DNA of 64,000 bases, from NCBI GenBank assembly GCA_015179025.1, contig WHUX01000003.1, forward strand, positions 744,001 through 808,000, written 5' to 3'. The notes beneath the pieces are model-generated. The model was not told where the DNA came from. It worked only from the letters and a program-made list of their open reading frames with translations, and did no database searches. Below, piece after piece: positions 1 through 12,395 of this stretch. Every line of letters starts with the position of its first letter. Position 1 is the first letter of the stretch. Both the position numbers and the translations under genes were made by a program. Origin of the DNA: Terfezia claveryi. Lineage: Eukaryota > Ascomycota > Pezizomycetes > Pezizales > Pezizaceae.

Positions 1-1761
1 GCATGAATGTTTGTAACATTACTTCATGTGTGCGCATGCGCCGTATACTCTAATCAAGTATACCTTATTATATTCCTGTGGATTGGGGAGAGTATTTTTC
101 CTACATCCTGTGATGATTCCAAAAGGAACAAATACAATAGATAGATTTTCCATGAGTTATCTGATTACAATAAAAATAACACATGCACCCAATATATATT
201 AGACGTTATTTTAGACAAGGTACTTGACTAGTTGACTTTAAATAGACCATGAGGCTGTGATTTGAGATCTACCAAAGTCAATACTAATATTACTCTCCAG
301 TTGATGCAGTCAGGTAAGCCATAATGTGGCTCTAAGAAGAACAGCATGATTGGAAGAGTGTATGCATGAATATCAACCCCAAGGACTCCAGCTCCAACGA
401 ATAGACGGTGTAATGCCATGGGAATGTACGTGAAGCGCACGGGAACGAATGAAGACATCTTTAGGAGAATACGCATAAGGGCTCCTAGGGTGTGCTGTTT
501 TGCCTTCTGCTAACAATACTAGTAGGTCAGAAAACCAATTCATGACCTGGTTGAAGTTTGTTACGTATACGGAATAGGACCTTATGCGTTAAGGGGATCG
601 CTTACTTTGGCTCCGGTGAATGCGAATGGGGCTGAAAGGTTCGAACCGCCCTGACTAGGTGCGTGCTATAGAGATATGGAAGCACTGAGCTCCTTACCAG
701 AGACCTTATCTAACACTCTCTTGGCGGTAGTCCCATGACAGCTACCTAAGTACCCCAAGTTACTATATTGAAAGTAGGATTGGTGAATAGGTTAAACCTA
801 GAAATTGTATGTACCATAAATCTCAATACATAGATCTCTTGCTGTTGATATGTTATGTAGATAGATGAATAAATCTGAATATTCAAATTTAAGCTTATAA
901 CTTCTATGCACGTCACTGCGGACTGATTCCCAATAAGTTTCATGCCTTTTGGCTACGTTTGTTGGTATTAATGCTAACGGCTAGTTGCTCCATCGAGCTT
1001 AATTCTAACTGCTATCCGGTGACTCCCAGTGAGATGAACGGAGGATGTGCACAGTGGAACTTGCGAAGAGCATCGACATCGGAGTGGGGGCAGACGGTAT
1101 ATACTTCACAACATCAATAATGTCAAAGCTGAATTTCTTCGCAACCACACGCAAGCCCCACTCACTTCTACCTGCCCCGCCCCCATGCTCTTTTCGAGCT
1201 ATGACCTCACTTCTGCTCAAATTTTCCCATAGGGAGGCCACCTGCATCATCGTCCCTTGCAGTGAGTGACGTGCTGTCTCCCATTACTACCTACCCCCTC
1301 CTCCAAGCGCTCTCTTCAGGGACATCTTCTTAAAGTCTCTGCGTATACAGTGGCTGTGGATATCCAGATGCAAGAAAAATGGTTTGCGTGTTTCTTCAGG
1401 GATTATAGGCCTGCTTACTTTTTTTTTTTTTCGCGTTTGATGACGATCGAGGATACCGTTATATCCCCGATCCAGATCCCAGGCGAGTTTCTCGATCGCC
1501 GTGAACATCACCACGCCGTCGGCTGCGTGAACTTACTTATCTATGAGGTAGCTGTGCATGTTTCAAGTGAGTTGCACGTCCCGGAGACTCGGGAGAGTGT
1601 ATTCATTGGCCGGCACTTGATAAAGACGACCAGATAACAAGCCGACTTTCAAAATTTCCCAATGTAGAAGTCGAGCTAATGAGGAACTACTGTATCTAAC
1701 TAATGCGAGCTTGATTGCTGTCGTTGTGATATGAGATTCTATATGAGTTGTAAGTGTTCTG
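1..1761. other. intergenic, no supported gene
   Basis: No ORF here shows family resemblance, a convincing splice structure or a signal peptide. The overlapping short ORFs at 1000-1640 occur on both strands and look like chance. An isolated palindrome GGTTCGAACC sits at 638-647 but lacks a tRNA fold. Confidence 0.6.
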
Positions 1762-1832
1762 GCTTCGATGGTCCAACGGTAGGATAATTGCCTTCCAAGC
1801 AATTGGCTCGGGTTCGACTCCCGATCGATGCA
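1762..1832 (+). tRNA. tRNA-Gly (anticodon TCC)
   Basis: A 71-nt cloverleaf without intron. The D arm is GTCC/GGAT, the anticodon stem TTGC/GCAA encloses the loop CTTCCAA (anticodon TCC), and the T arm is TCGGG-TTCGACT-CCCGA, followed by a 3' acceptor strand TCGATGC and discriminator A. Box A and box B are intact and a run of T follows within 10 bases as a Pol III stop. The acceptor stem has one T:T mismatch at pair 3-70 (1764/1829), so the gene may be slightly decayed or carry a sequence error. Confidence 0.88.
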
Positions 1833-3156
1833 GTATATTTTTCTTCTTTTTGTTACTCTTTAATTAAAAAGAGGTTTTAATGTTCATGACAAATCAGGTT
1901 AATTGTCGCGATTGGTTTGTGCCTTAGTCTAGTTTTATTTGTTCTCGTGTCCAGGCCAATTTATGTTTTTAATACCTATTGACCTTACCTGTATTTATCA
2001 AATCGTTGTTGTGTGATATGCAAAACCATATTCTCGGATCCACGACTATGAGGTTGGATTGTGCCGCCCATACACCTTAAACCGCAGGTGGGTCCTCCAA
2101 ACGGCAGACTGGTTTCGCACAGTATTTATAGGCTGGAAGGGTATATAGCCAGAGAGCTATGTACCACGTGCACCCTGAACAGAGGCTCCCCATCCTTCCC
2201 CGCCTGGAAAAAAATTCAAAAGGATAACAGATACATAAATGACTTAGCAGACTATTCCCTTTGACCTTGTTAGAAGGAAAGGTAGAATGCATGTAACATA
2301 AAGCAAAAAATGAAAATAGGCTAACACAGATTGCCACCCCTCATACCCCATGAAGGCCACGGATCCAACACCTAGTCGTGCCCTTATCTAAAGATGACAT
2401 CCCAGAAATAATCCACCTAAAAATTCCATGATGTTTACAAATCCCTGGAACACCTGGGCCGGGCCCCGGGAGTATGTCCCACTAGAACAAGAGATACCTG
2501 TTAAATAACAAAATCAAACCTCCTGATACTTCCACCATCAGGCATTATCATTCCTATCATTCCTATAACCCAAACCTGCATCCCACTCTTTCCAGCCCTT
2601 GACCCTTATAATCCTCCAATTTTTTTTTTCCTGTCTCGATTTTCTGTGTTCTTCAATGGGTTTATGTACTTATACGCTGTGGTATATCCTAATATGTACG
2701 TGTGAATCTTGAAACAAGAAACACCGAACGGCCCTTGCTCTCCCTCTCTCCCTCTCTCCACATATACAGTCCTCTTCCCCCCCGAAGCACTTTCCACGCC
2801 CACCGGAAGGCTGCTATCAAAATCTGGTTAATGCGATTCTCATTACCGCTGAGCCTTGTGCTTGGTGTATTTGCTGATGCAATTTAAATCCTCGTGCACG
2901 AAACTTGGGGTCCCGAGGCTCGAGGTGGGGGCAGGAATGAAGATTTTTCGAGTTGCAGGTGAAGCGAGTAAGAAGCGGATGGTACCGCCCCAGGTGTTGG
3001 GTTAGCGCTCGCCACATCGTCCTGGAAGTTGCTTGGTGCTCGACGGACTGGCGGCGTTGTTTCAGCGAATGTTGTGGGTTTTCGTTGTCGGATTTTCGGG
3101 GTTATATCTTCTCTCCCTATATACATATCTCTTATTTCTCACCGTGCACTTTGCCA
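1833..3156. other. intergenic, nothing recognised
   Basis: Contains T/C-rich runs and one GC-rich palindromic patch near 2458-2470 (GGGCCGGGCCCCGGG). No supported gene. Confidence 0.5.
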
Positions 3157-4520
3157 TCACTTCATCCCCTTCTCATCTTTGGAGATGGAGATATCGGCCA
3201 TGGTAGCTTCAATCTTGAGCCTCTCCACTTTCATTGCACAAATTTGAGCCTCTGTAGTTTGATAAAGACGGAATAGCTGACGATGGCCTTTCTTATATTG
3301 TAAAATCTTGCAGACCTCAATTGCAGCAGCAATCAATCCAAGCATCCTCCAGTCAGACTTGAGGTGGCGCTCTGGATGGGCGAGCATGTGGCGGATTTCT
3401 GAAGGGCCGGCAAGGACGGTATTAAGTTCCGCAATCCTCTCATGGTGCACGGCTTCACGAGGTACCCACCTCTTTGCAGTGAGATCATTCACCACACCAC
3501 AGAATCCTTCGTAGTCCCGGTCATCTGCAGTTTCAATGTCCCTGGCTCGCGGGTTCCGAGGAATGTCGAACTTGAAAGTAACAAGCCACCAAAAGAGACA
3601 ATCGCGAAGAGCCTGGTCTACCTCCTTACAGATTTTGAGTTGCGCTCTGGCATTCAAGGTAGTCACCATTGCAGGCTCTACAAGCTCATTTTCATCATCA
3701 GCCACATCATCAACGAATGCCGGAGGGGCGGAAATCGTATAAAAGTCCTTCTGTTGACCGACTCCACGGCGCTGGGTTCTCGGTTTTTGCGCCGCCATCC
3801 TGCGGTTGGTAGGTGAAACGGGCAACTCGTCGCCTGCAACCTTCTGCAAGATACGATGATCGGCCGTAACAATATGCTGAGGAGCTGGAATACTAGTTGA
3901 ACCTTGCCGTGACCTATTCGGGGAAGTATATTGGGGAGGGGAAGCACGGGGATCCTTTTGGTGAACAGGGCTGAGGGGGAAATGAGGGACGGATGGCCCT
4001 GGCTCGAGGGAAACACTTCCCCTCTCTGCAGTCAAGTGGTCTGGAAAGTAGCAATTCGCATTGAAATCGTCGCTAGGGGACGAAACAGTGGAAATAGCAT
4101 CCTCCGAAGAACCATCAAAACCCTGGGAGGAGATACTGTTGCGGTTCTCGAATGGTCGAGGGCTTCCTTGACCACTACTGTTTGATGAAGCTGGGGGGTC
4201 GAAAATACTGTGAAATGAAAATTCAAAGTCAGCGGGGGTCTTTCATGGTTGATGAGGATCTGTATGGCATATCTAATTATTCTTACACATTATTCGGGTT
4301 ATGATAGATGTTTGCGTGGGTGGGAAATGCCTGCGTTGCCGGTCTGTATAATCCAGGTGGTCGAATCAGAACTGTTTCGCATTTAAATGCAACAAGGCAT
4401 AAAAAAATACCGTGATAATGGGACTTACATAGTGTATGGAAAGTTAGCCACATGCTGTATTTGATTGTACATATTGTTGTACTCTCGTTGCAGTGTAGTA
4501 GCGTGCCAGGTTCTGTTCAT
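3157..4520 (-). CDS. multi-exon protein of unknown function (present in two copies)
   Basis: I do not recognise the family. My model has three exons: 4520-4429, 4343-4287 and 4207-3157, about 399 residues. Both introns have good signals: donors GTAAGT and GTAAGA, branch points CTGAT and CTGAC, acceptors ATACAG and CACAG, and the phases match. The N-terminal third is Ser/Pro/Asn-rich and probably disordered. The C-terminal half (from about residue 220) is folded in character, with the stretches DCLFWWLVTFKFDIPRNPR and EIRHMLAHPERHLKSDWRML and a Lys-rich helical tail. The continuous frame runs upstream of any ATG near 4035, which is why I extended it to the ATG at 4520; that start is inferred. 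A degraded inverted copy of parts of this gene, including its first intron, lies at 9260-9561, so it belongs to a duplicated and perhaps transposon-carried family. Confidence 0.6.
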
Positions 4521-7500
4521 GTTGTACCTGTGACCTTTTACTGCAGCCATTTCTGCGTTGTATTGTTATCTGGAAGTAAAGCTGGTATATGTGTTTCCAG
4601 GGAACCCCCAGGTGTCCGGACACTTCCGAATAAAGATGTTGCTAGTCCTGGCTCCGGGATCCGAAGACAAGAGGTCGGGCTTTCCTTGTTATCTTTTCCT
4701 CTGGTTACAAGAACGATAACAAACTGACATAAAAGCAAGAAGCTACAGAAGGATGGATATTCGGTGAGAAAACGTGAATTTGGGACTATGGTGAAGTGGT
4801 AGTTCTCGAGGGAGGAGAGGTGTATTTATGTGTAACTCGCCACACGTTGTCGAAGGTGGATGCAGGTCCGGGGAAGTTGGTTCGACGTGCAATTGGGAGG
4901 ATGCTCTATGTGATGAGATCAATGATGGATTGTGTCTCCCGGAGTGGTACAGTGGTCTGTTGGAGCATGAAGCTTGCGGTTTAAATATTGGTCTTTGAAT
5001 ATTCACCAATATTCCCAACCCCCTCATCTCATCATTAGTATATCTCTTCCTGGGCTACAGGCATTTTTGACCTAAGGCCTTCTTGACAATATGCAGGCGC
5101 ATGTACTCACAAGGCTTGTCATCTCACTGTTCCCCGGCAGCCATGAGATGCAGATGCATCGGCTTAATTCGGGGTCACGTCCACTGCCGTAGTTCGTTGG
5201 AGCGAACGCACTTCCAGAGTTCTTCTGCCGTCCACCCCGCTGCCGTCCATGATTTTGTGCTAATCCAAAAGGAAAAAAAGGAAATTGAGGGTACAGCCTC
5301 TGTGCTAGACGTCGAGCTGGCGAATACGGTACGGACGAAAACAAAAAAAACTACAGTGCTCACTATGGACACATTGAGGCTACTGTACCGGTAAAGTTAT
5401 TATACGCGAGGACTGGATCGCCAAGATCCCATGAAGCCCCATTGCAAATGTCTTATGTAGCTGGTAAGTATAAGATTGACAGTATGGCACTTCAGAATAC
5501 CAATAGTGGGGTTGATACTCCACGCAAATCTAAACCTCCTCTATCGGAGGGAGAAGCTAAGTAGGCAAAATAACCAATCCTTTGTTTCCCTTAGACTAGA
5601 GGCCCTGTGCAGAACAGTATACGTACAATGAACACAAATAAATCCCTGGAAGGAGGTCGTCTAACGCCAACTCATCAGGCCTATTATGAGGCTTCATAGG
5701 GTCTTGAGATGGCTTGATCAATTGAGCTTCGTCATAGTGCTTTACTTCGCTGTCAGTCATAGCTATAGAACTTCCAGCTTGTGCCAGAGCTAATTGGCCT
5801 GTACTAAGTGCCCTTTGCCCCTGTAACCAACAAGGGGTTTAAACAGGGGTCCACTCGGTGGCTTCCCCCTCATTTCTTCTTCGCATTAGGCCGAAACCCA
5901 CGGAAAATTAGGAACCTATGAGCTGATGTTGGAGGTCGGTGCATTCTGTAGAGGGCGGGAAATGACGTTATCAAGCATAACATGCCGTCATTCGGAGTGA
6001 TATGTACATTCTTGGAGCATCCGATGTCTTGATAATATCACAAAATTAATGGAGATATCCCCACAAAAAAGCCATCTTGACATCTCGTTTTCCTTTGGTT
6101 CAGCTAGTTGGTGGACGATTGACGATATCGATAGTGATTAGCCCGATGCACACCGTTGTAGCCGTGCACATCAAATGACAATTCCAATATAACAAGACCT
6201 ATGTGTGCTTCGTTAACCTGGAACGTCAACTGTACCCGGTATTCACGAATGGGACCTCGAGTCGACGAATTTCGAAAAAGATTCACTACTTGGTTTTTTT
6301 TTCAATTCATAGATTTTTGTCTGTCTTGCCTTCCCGTGTTCTACACGCACATTGATACCCTCAATCCTCTTTATATTATGTATGTAGCTAGGTTGGGATC
6401 TGGAGTGGAAGTACTATTCGCCGCCTGTGTTTACTCCGAGTGTGGGAACTAGGAATCATCTGCTGCTATAACATAAACCCCACTTAAGTGCTCATGTTTG
6501 ACATTTTTACGCCTGAGACATACTTAAACCAACCATCGCCACGTTTTGAGGTCTTGGCTATAGACAGAAATAGAGTCAAGGTAGGCATCCAAGCCAATGA
6601 AGCAACTACTACAAGCATCTTGTCCGGGTGGGGGATCGTCACCTCTGAGACGGTAGATCTACGTCGACGTACCGTACCTACTGTATCGAACCGATATTGT
6701 TCCTCTAGCACTGGAGGCTGTGCATACCAACCTATGCAGCCTCTTATTGAGTTGCTACAAACCGCTTACGTATTTGCTCTTACCTTCACCGTATTTTCGT
6801 CCAGCCAAATTGATTGGAAGTTCATACGTTATTGATTTATCTAAACCGTGCCATATCCCATTAGAGCTATCACAGGCTCTGACTAGGGCCCGTTTAGAAG
6901 TATGATTGTAAATCGAGATAATGTACCAGCTGCGGACCTCCGAGTCGGTCGTGGCGCCGTGAGGCTGGATCTGACGGCAGCTGCGTGGACGTCTCTCGAA
7001 TCCATCAACGCAAGCAGAGAAGTTCGCAATATTGCGTGAATGTTTTTTGAATTTCGTACAAAAAATAGCCGGTGGTTGATGCATATTGAGTCTGTCGAAT
7101 TTGATATGTATTATACTGTATATACACATGTATGCACATACTGTAACACGTTTTATGGATTTTTATAGTAACAATGCAGTCTAATTTTTGAAGCAAGGCT
7201 GTAAACTAAGTACTAGTTCAGAACACTACTGAAACAGGTACAGTTGCCTAGAGATATATCCTCGTAGCCGTCGATGGGCACGAGTTAACAGCTTAGCGTT
7301 ATTTTCGTCTTTACCCACATGGGACGGAACAGTAGCTGCATATCTCTAGAAGGCTGTTACACCAAAAGGATATTCTTTCTGGTGGTCCCTCTACCCTAGG
7401 CCTGCGACTGGATGGCTTCGTTGATCCAAATTAGGCTGACCTTTACACTGAAGGTTATTCATGTAATATTAGAATATGAAGGCTGGCTCTGAGCCCTGCC

Positions 7501-8115
7501 AGCTCACCAGACAGATGAAAACATCTACAGGCCTAATTCGTTATCCGCCTTCTTCTTCTTCGGGTGATCCGCAGCCTGACACATCGGGATTTTGAGACTG
7601 CGATCTATCAGCCAATCGTAATGACTGGCTTGACTGTGACAGTGCCCGAATAAGGCATTGTATCTCAAGGCTTAAAGTTCTGTTCGGCTACTTATTTCGG
7701 GTAACTAGGTATGTATGTAGGATCTATATATCCTAAATGAGCAGGCAGTGACGCTTAGTTTGAAAACAGTATGGTTTCATTTCAACCCGACGGACTGCAG
7801 CAGGACGTTTCTGATAAGACTAAGGTTTCTTATACAAGAACCACTTGTCTGATAACTCAATAATTAGAGTAAAATGCTCAAATTTACGAAGGAACTCGTA
7901 TTTTATACGTATTAGTAAGCACATATGTAAGTTACCCTGGCGGGACCTGCTTATATCAAGCTTGAGGGTGCTCAATTGTAAACCTTTCCACGTACCTCTA
8001 GGCTACGTACCTCTGCTATAGATGTAGTAATGGTCATTCACCTTCGACAGCGGTTGTGAGTTACGCATAAGCCACTTCACTTGTAGTCCCAAGTATCGCT
8101 TTTACTCACCAGATA
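4521..8115. other. intergenic, nothing recognised
   Basis: About 3.6 kb without a supported gene. Short ORFs at 5072-5394 and 6484-6835 occur on both strands with no recognisable domain or splice pattern. The DNA is moderately AT-rich with no tandem repeats of note. Confidence 0.5.
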
Positions 8116-8300
8116 CAGTGAACTCGCGTTATAAGCGACTATTCTCCGGTCCCGACAGAATTTGTATGGGGAAATAAGAAACTCGGGTTATAGGCAAATT
8201 TCTTAAGTATTGGCTTAGTAATACATATAAAAATAGAAGTTGCTTATATTGCGAGATGGCTGGCAAAGGCACTATAGGCAAGTTTCTTATTTAGATACAT

Positions 8301-8762
8301 ATGTATGAGCCTATTTCACTTCAGGATTCTGATTCCGATCCGGAAGGTATACAAGATGTACCTATTATTTCCTATCAAGCTGTACTTGAAGGCCTTGAAG
8401 CCCTACGTCTTTTTCGTCTTCAAAATCCTCATGTCAATTCACAGCGAAGATTTTTTTATTTTATTTTTTAAATACTTAGTACTCCTATGCAGCCCCGTTA
8501 GGGGGGCTATGAGGAGCCACACGGAAACCCGGTGGATTCAAGGGTAAGGCAAGTTAATCTGCCAAACCAACGCGAAATAAATACAGATAACGAACACGAG
8601 GTGAGGCCCCATACTGTCATTAACGGACTAGCCGATGACCCAGAGGCCTGACTGGGCCTCCTCGATCCCTGAACTTGTACGGAAAAGAAGAGACTTTCAC
8701 AGCGAAGAGAGAAGGTGGAGGCTGTTCTATATCGAGAAAAGCGGGATATTGAGACTCCATAA
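8301..8762 (+). pseudogene. transposase C-terminal fragment, interrupted
   Basis: The frame from 8301 reads a Ser/Asp-rich tail followed by AVLEGLEALRLFRLQNPHVN, typical of the end of fungal pogo/Fot1-like DDE transposases. After codon 8448-8450 it runs into the inserted SINE and stops. The same protein resumes after the second target duplicate at 8709 as EKVEAVLYREKRDIETP and ends at the TAA at 8760-8762. The two parts join in frame when one duplicate and the insert are removed. The catalytic DDE core and the DNA-binding domain are absent, so this is a remnant. Confidence 0.75.
8451..8695 (-). mobile_element. SINE-like retroposon, copy 1
   Basis: A 245-bp insertion flanked by a perfect 13-bp direct repeat TTCACAGCGAAGA (8438-8450 and 8696-8708). 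On the minus strand it ends in an A-rich tail (plus-strand T-rich run 8451-8469) directly next to the duplicate, as target-primed retroposition leaves it. It carries no ORF of its own. Its last 50 bp before the tail (plus-strand 8470-8515, containing GTTAGGGG and ATGAGGAGCCAC) are shared with the insert at 9888-10183. I could not find a convincing tRNA- or 5S-derived promoter in the head. Confidence 0.82.
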
Positions 8763-8923
8763 GGCATGGCTCGGGGCGCACACCATCAGACTGCTATCAC
8801 GGTTTTTTTAAGCCTCTCTCAGACATTTCCTAGTTTTTGTATGTATCTCGTGTTATAAGAAAACTCGCCCTATAAGCAACTATTTCCCGGTCCCCTGGAG
8901 TTGCTTATAACGCGAGTTCACTG

Positions 8924-9259
8924 TATCTATCTTCTGTAGCTTCTTGCCTTTGTATCGGTTTGTTATTGTTCTTGTATCCAAGACTAAAGATTACTTGAAA
9001 ACCTGCCTTTGGATCCCAGAGCGAGCTAGCACATCCGACGGATTCTTTGACCACTGCCCGTCCACTTGTTTTACTCCTTGAAACATATATATAAACTTCA
9101 CTTCTAGATAACATACAACGCAGAAATGGCCGTAGCAACACTAGCGCATGGCCCCAAAGGCCACACAGATACAACATTAACAGAACCTGAGGCACTAGTT
9201 CATACCAAGAGTACAATGTATGCACAATCGAATACAGCATGCGGCTGCGATTAAATTTT
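8924..9259. other. intergenic between transposon and gene copy
   Basis: No gene supported. The ORF 8905-9270 on the minus strand has no recognisable feature. Confidence 0.5.
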
Positions 9260-9561
9260 GATAATCTCATACATAAATCTCATTATCAGGGTATTTTTGT
9301 TTATGCCTTGTTGTATTTAAATGTAGAACTGTCCTAGTTCGGCCACCTGGGTTGTATTGACAGGGAGCTCGGATTTTCTCACCTACCAACTGTAGGGCGG
9401 CAGCGCAAAGACAACCGAGAACCCAGTGCCGTGGAGTTGGTCCAGCAGAAAGAAAGGCTTTGTAGATTCTCCCCCCTCCAGCCTTTGTTGGTGGTGTCAC
9501 CAATGACAAGGATGATCTTGTAAAGCCTGCAATCTTGAGTACCTTGAATCCAAAGAATCAT
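9260..9561 (+). pseudogene. inverted, internally deleted copy of the 3157-4520 gene
   Basis: Read on the plus strand this matches the minus strand of 4440-4330 (first-intron and flanking sequence, for example TATTTTTxTTTATGCCTTGT and GGCCACCTGG) and then jumps to 3836-3657 (CACCTACCAAC, then the stretch carrying AACCCAGxGCCGTGGAG). About 500 bp between the two blocks is missing. Identity looks to be roughly three quarters by eye. The intron is retained, so the copy arose from DNA, not from spliced RNA. The reading frame is broken by stops. Confidence 0.75.
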
Positions 9562-9876
9562 CTGTGCATATAGTTGAAGGATCAGTTACTTATGTATGTC
9601 AACTCATACCACTAGTCAGATATTATTCAGATATCATATTATTACCCATCTTCTCTGCTTCCCTGGTTGTTCATGGTGGGTTACGTGGGTACTTAGTCCA
9701 AAGAGTGTGGCTTTGAATCTATATTGTTATGTATGATATGTTTAGGCTGATTGGTGTTTGTGTAATCATTATCTAGCCTTACGTGCACATGTTCATCTAG
9801 AGGCTTAACATTCATGTATCTCATACCGTCTTGGGCTCCGAAATAACGTTATTGAGATGAGATGGTAGTACTTACT
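9562..9876. other. intergenic, nothing recognised
   Basis: AT-rich stretch between the gene copy and the second SINE-like insert. Confidence 0.5.
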
Positions 9877-9887
9877 ATATGACACGG

Positions 9888-10183
9888 TCTTTTTTTTTTT
9901 TTTTTTGTACTTTTGAAGTCTATACATCTATGTCTTATTTTTATTTTTACTTTTTACTTTTTTTTTAGATACTTGTTACTCCTATGCGGTCCTGTTAGGG
10001 GAACCATGAGGAGCCACCGCCTAAGGCTATGAGACGGGCCCGTTCCCTCACCTTAAAAGGCTCGGTACACCCAAGGAACAACGGGCCACGTAAACGTCCA
10101 GCCTCCCGACCATATGAAATCAATATAACCCAAATAACCCCTTCTCCTCCGCCACGCCCCTACCGGCCCTTCCCATCGTATAA
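9888..10183 (-). mobile_element. SINE-like retroposon, copy 2
   Basis: A 296-bp insertion bounded by a perfect 11-bp direct repeat ATATGACACGG (9877-9887 and 10184-10194). On the plus strand it begins with a long T run (9890-9906) and more T-rich sequence to 9964, i.e. a poly(A)-type tail on the minus strand. Plus-strand 9965-10015 (TACTCCTATGCGG, GTTAGGGG, ATGAGGAGCCAC) matches copy 1 closely. The remaining head differs from copy 1, so the two share a 3' end but not a 5' part. Confidence 0.78.
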
Positions 10184-10194
10184 ATATGACACGG

Positions 10195-11024
10195 CCCTAG
10201 AGTCTTGACAAGGGTCTCCCTGGTCCATATCGTCATTCACAGCTTTTTCCAGATATTTCTAGGCTCCATATGTATATTTTTAGTAATCATTTCTGCAATC
10301 AGAGTCTATAAATATGAGTGTACCTCCCTCTCTATATTGAAGGCAGAAGGGTTTCGGTGAGGCGTAATTGAATTATACATGCAAGCCTAGTTATATGTAG
10401 TATGTGTTTCCAGTATACACGCCTATTCTTCTAGATCAGAGTCTGTGCCAGTCGGGCTTCAAACAATCTGCATATGCCCGAGCTAATCAGAAAGACCATG
10501 GCAAAATATATGTATAGTTACTAATATTAATGCTTATATTAAAAGGTATTACAACTAACTGAATATACTATCCAGTCAGGGCCACACCACTAATGCAGGA
10601 TTCAATGAAACGAAACCAGTCAACGCTTAGCCAGTTGCATTTGACAGTCCAAGTACTAGTACAGCCCTCGCAAAAGTGATGGTATATATGCTACTAGCCC
10701 GATAAAAGTCTGGTTCAGTGAAACCGGCCACGCGGTGAGATCAGTTACTTTTGTGGGCCGATGTTTCGTGCACATACTGAATTATTCCTGGTTGTGGATC
10801 TTTCAATCGCAATAGATTCATACCAGTTTACCCTCTAGCTCTACTCAAGATTATATTAGGGAATTATATCAAAATATACGAGTTAACTTAGTCCAAAACC
10901 TGATCCACCCGACTAAACCCATGCTGTAAAATGATAAAGCCGACCAACACATTCAAAACAAGATGAAGTAGCCTCAGGACAGCGCTTAGTGCATGCAATC
11001 CACCACCCGCAACCACAAGTACCG
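10195..11024. other. intergenic, downstream of the wall-protein gene
   Basis: AT-rich; no gene supported. Confidence 0.5.
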
Positions 11025-12395
11025 TTAGAAAGCCACTCCGCCCATTCCCAATCCAATAGCCACCATTCCCACCCACATACAAGCTACTAGTATGCCCCAC
11101 CCTCTAGCCACCCGCACCTCACGCCCTAGCCTCGCTGCACCTGCGATGAAAGTTGGCATTGACGGGGCCGTTGAGGTAGTGGTAGCAAATGAGCCTGTAG
11201 CACTTCCGGTCTCAGCCTGAGGCAAGGTTGTCGTGGAGAGTAGGGTGATTGAAATAGAACTGACGGACAGACGGTTCGTATTGAGTTTCGTCACGGAGGG
11301 CGTTATGGTGATCAATACTGTGGTCACCACTGTCGATGTTGCATCTGGTACACCACAGCCACCATGACATTGCTCTGGGCCTGTTGGATCTCCAGATGGC
11401 TTAGGCTTCTGATCATCAGTTGGTTTAGGCCCACCTGTCTTGGTGCACTTCCGTGGATTATGCTCATGCTGGCGTTTTTCACGCTTCTGGCGTGCAATTG
11501 GCACCTCGAAATTCTTGATAGGTGGCCCCGGAACGGTAGGAATAGAATCACGCTCTTCGTAAGTCTGAAATGTCTTGTGGTGATAACCTTTACCAGGATT
11601 TTTCTTGTGACGTTGTCCATCTCCCTCGTGATCGATATCCTTGAGCTTATGATCATGGCCGTCTTCACCCCTGCGGTCATAGCCACCCCTCTCCTCGCGA
11701 TCATAGTCACCATTCCCCTTCCAGCTCCCCTCTTTCTGCTTCGACTCGTCATATGACTCTCTATGTCCATGCTCACCATCTTCATAATGATCACCCGTAT
11801 CGTCTCGACCATATTCATAATTGTCACCAACAAATTCACCATCCTCATTGCAACTTATCTCATCATCATCCTCAACCTCCTCACCCTCCTCATCTTTTCC
11901 ATAATGAGGAGGCTCCTGGGTTTGCTTTGGGTAGTCTGGGTATTCTGGGAAATCCTTACAACCACCGTACCCATGATTGCAGCCCTTAATCGTCGAGGTC
12001 AACGTAACCGTCAACGTACGAGAACTAGTACAGAGCTCCGTTGTCTCATTGCCATATCCATAGTGAAGTTTGGAGGCACAAGGGCACGAAGTAATCGTGA
12101 CAATCTCCGTAGTCCAAGAGGTGATAGTAGCTCCAGGATCAGATCTTGTGAGCGTAGGGTGGCCGATTGGGCGACTTGTATTCGTGTACAGTGGACGTAA
12201 CGTGGTCCTGGGGCCTGGGAAGGTAGTATTCCTACCAGGGGCTGTTGGGCCGCCAGTAGGAAATGATCCGAGACCGGTGGGCCCTGGACTTGGGGAGATA
12301 TTGGTGGTGAGACGCTCAGTAGTAGTATCTTGAGCAGCCACGAGGATTGCTGCGCCCGCGAGGAAAGCAAGGAGGCAAAGACTGAAATGAGTCAT
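11025..12395 (-). CDS. secreted, probably GPI-anchored cell-wall protein
   Basis: I start at the ATG at 12395 because it places a classic signal peptide at the N-terminus (MTHFSLCLLAFLAGAAILVA then AQ), giving 456 residues; an in-frame ATG at 12425 adds ten residues and would spoil it. After the signal comes a Ser/Thr/Pro-rich region with several Asn-x-Thr/Ser sites. A segment with SWTTEIVTITSCPC and CTSSRTLTVTLTSTI follows, resembling Thr-rich repeats of fungal wall proteins. Residues about 160-330 are an unusual highly charged block rich in Asp, Glu, Gly, Tyr, His and Lys. A second Ser/Thr-rich region precedes a hydrophobic C-terminus (GWGILVACMWVGMVAIGLGM), consistent with a GPI signal. 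One exon; no named family recognised. Confidence 0.75.
   Translation of the reverse strand: MTHFSLCLLAFLAGAAILVAAQDTTTERLTTNISPSPGPTGLGSFPTGGPTAPGRNTTFPGPRTTLRPLYTNTSRPIGHPTLTRSDPGATITSWTTEIVTITSCPCASKLHYGYGNETTELCTSSRTLTVTLTSTIKGCNHGYGGCKDFPEYPDYPKQTQEPPHYGKDEEGEEVEDDDEISCNEDGEFVGDNYEYGRDDTGDHYEDGEHGHRESYDESKQKEGSWKGNGDYDREERGGYDRRGEDGHDHKLKDIDHEGDGQRHKKNPGKGYHHKTFQTYEERDSIPTVPGPPIKNFEVPIARQKREKRQHEHNPRKCTKTGGPKPTDDQKPKPSGDPTGPEQCHGGCGVPDATSTVVTTVLITITPSVTKLNTNRLSVSSISITLLSTTTLPQAETGSATGSFATTTSTAPSMPTFIAGAARLGREVRVARGWGILVACMWVGMVAIGLGMGGVAF

Larger units (their letters stand above)
8116..8923 (+). mobile_element. non-autonomous pogo/Tc1-type DNA transposon with a SINE inside
   Basis: Inverted ends are visible: 8116-8139 reads CAGTGAACTCGCGTTATAAG then CGAC, and 8900-8923 is its reverse complement with one mismatch in 24. 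Both ends are bordered by TA (8114-8115 and 8924-8925), the target duplication of the Tc1/mariner/pogo superfamily. Related motifs such as AACTCGGGTTATAGGC recur inside both ends (about 8180-8200 and 8850-8870). The element is 808 bp; removing the 258-bp insertion (SINE plus one duplicate) leaves about 550 bp, far too short for a full transposase, so it is internally deleted. Only the 3' end of a transposase frame remains. Confidence 0.85.
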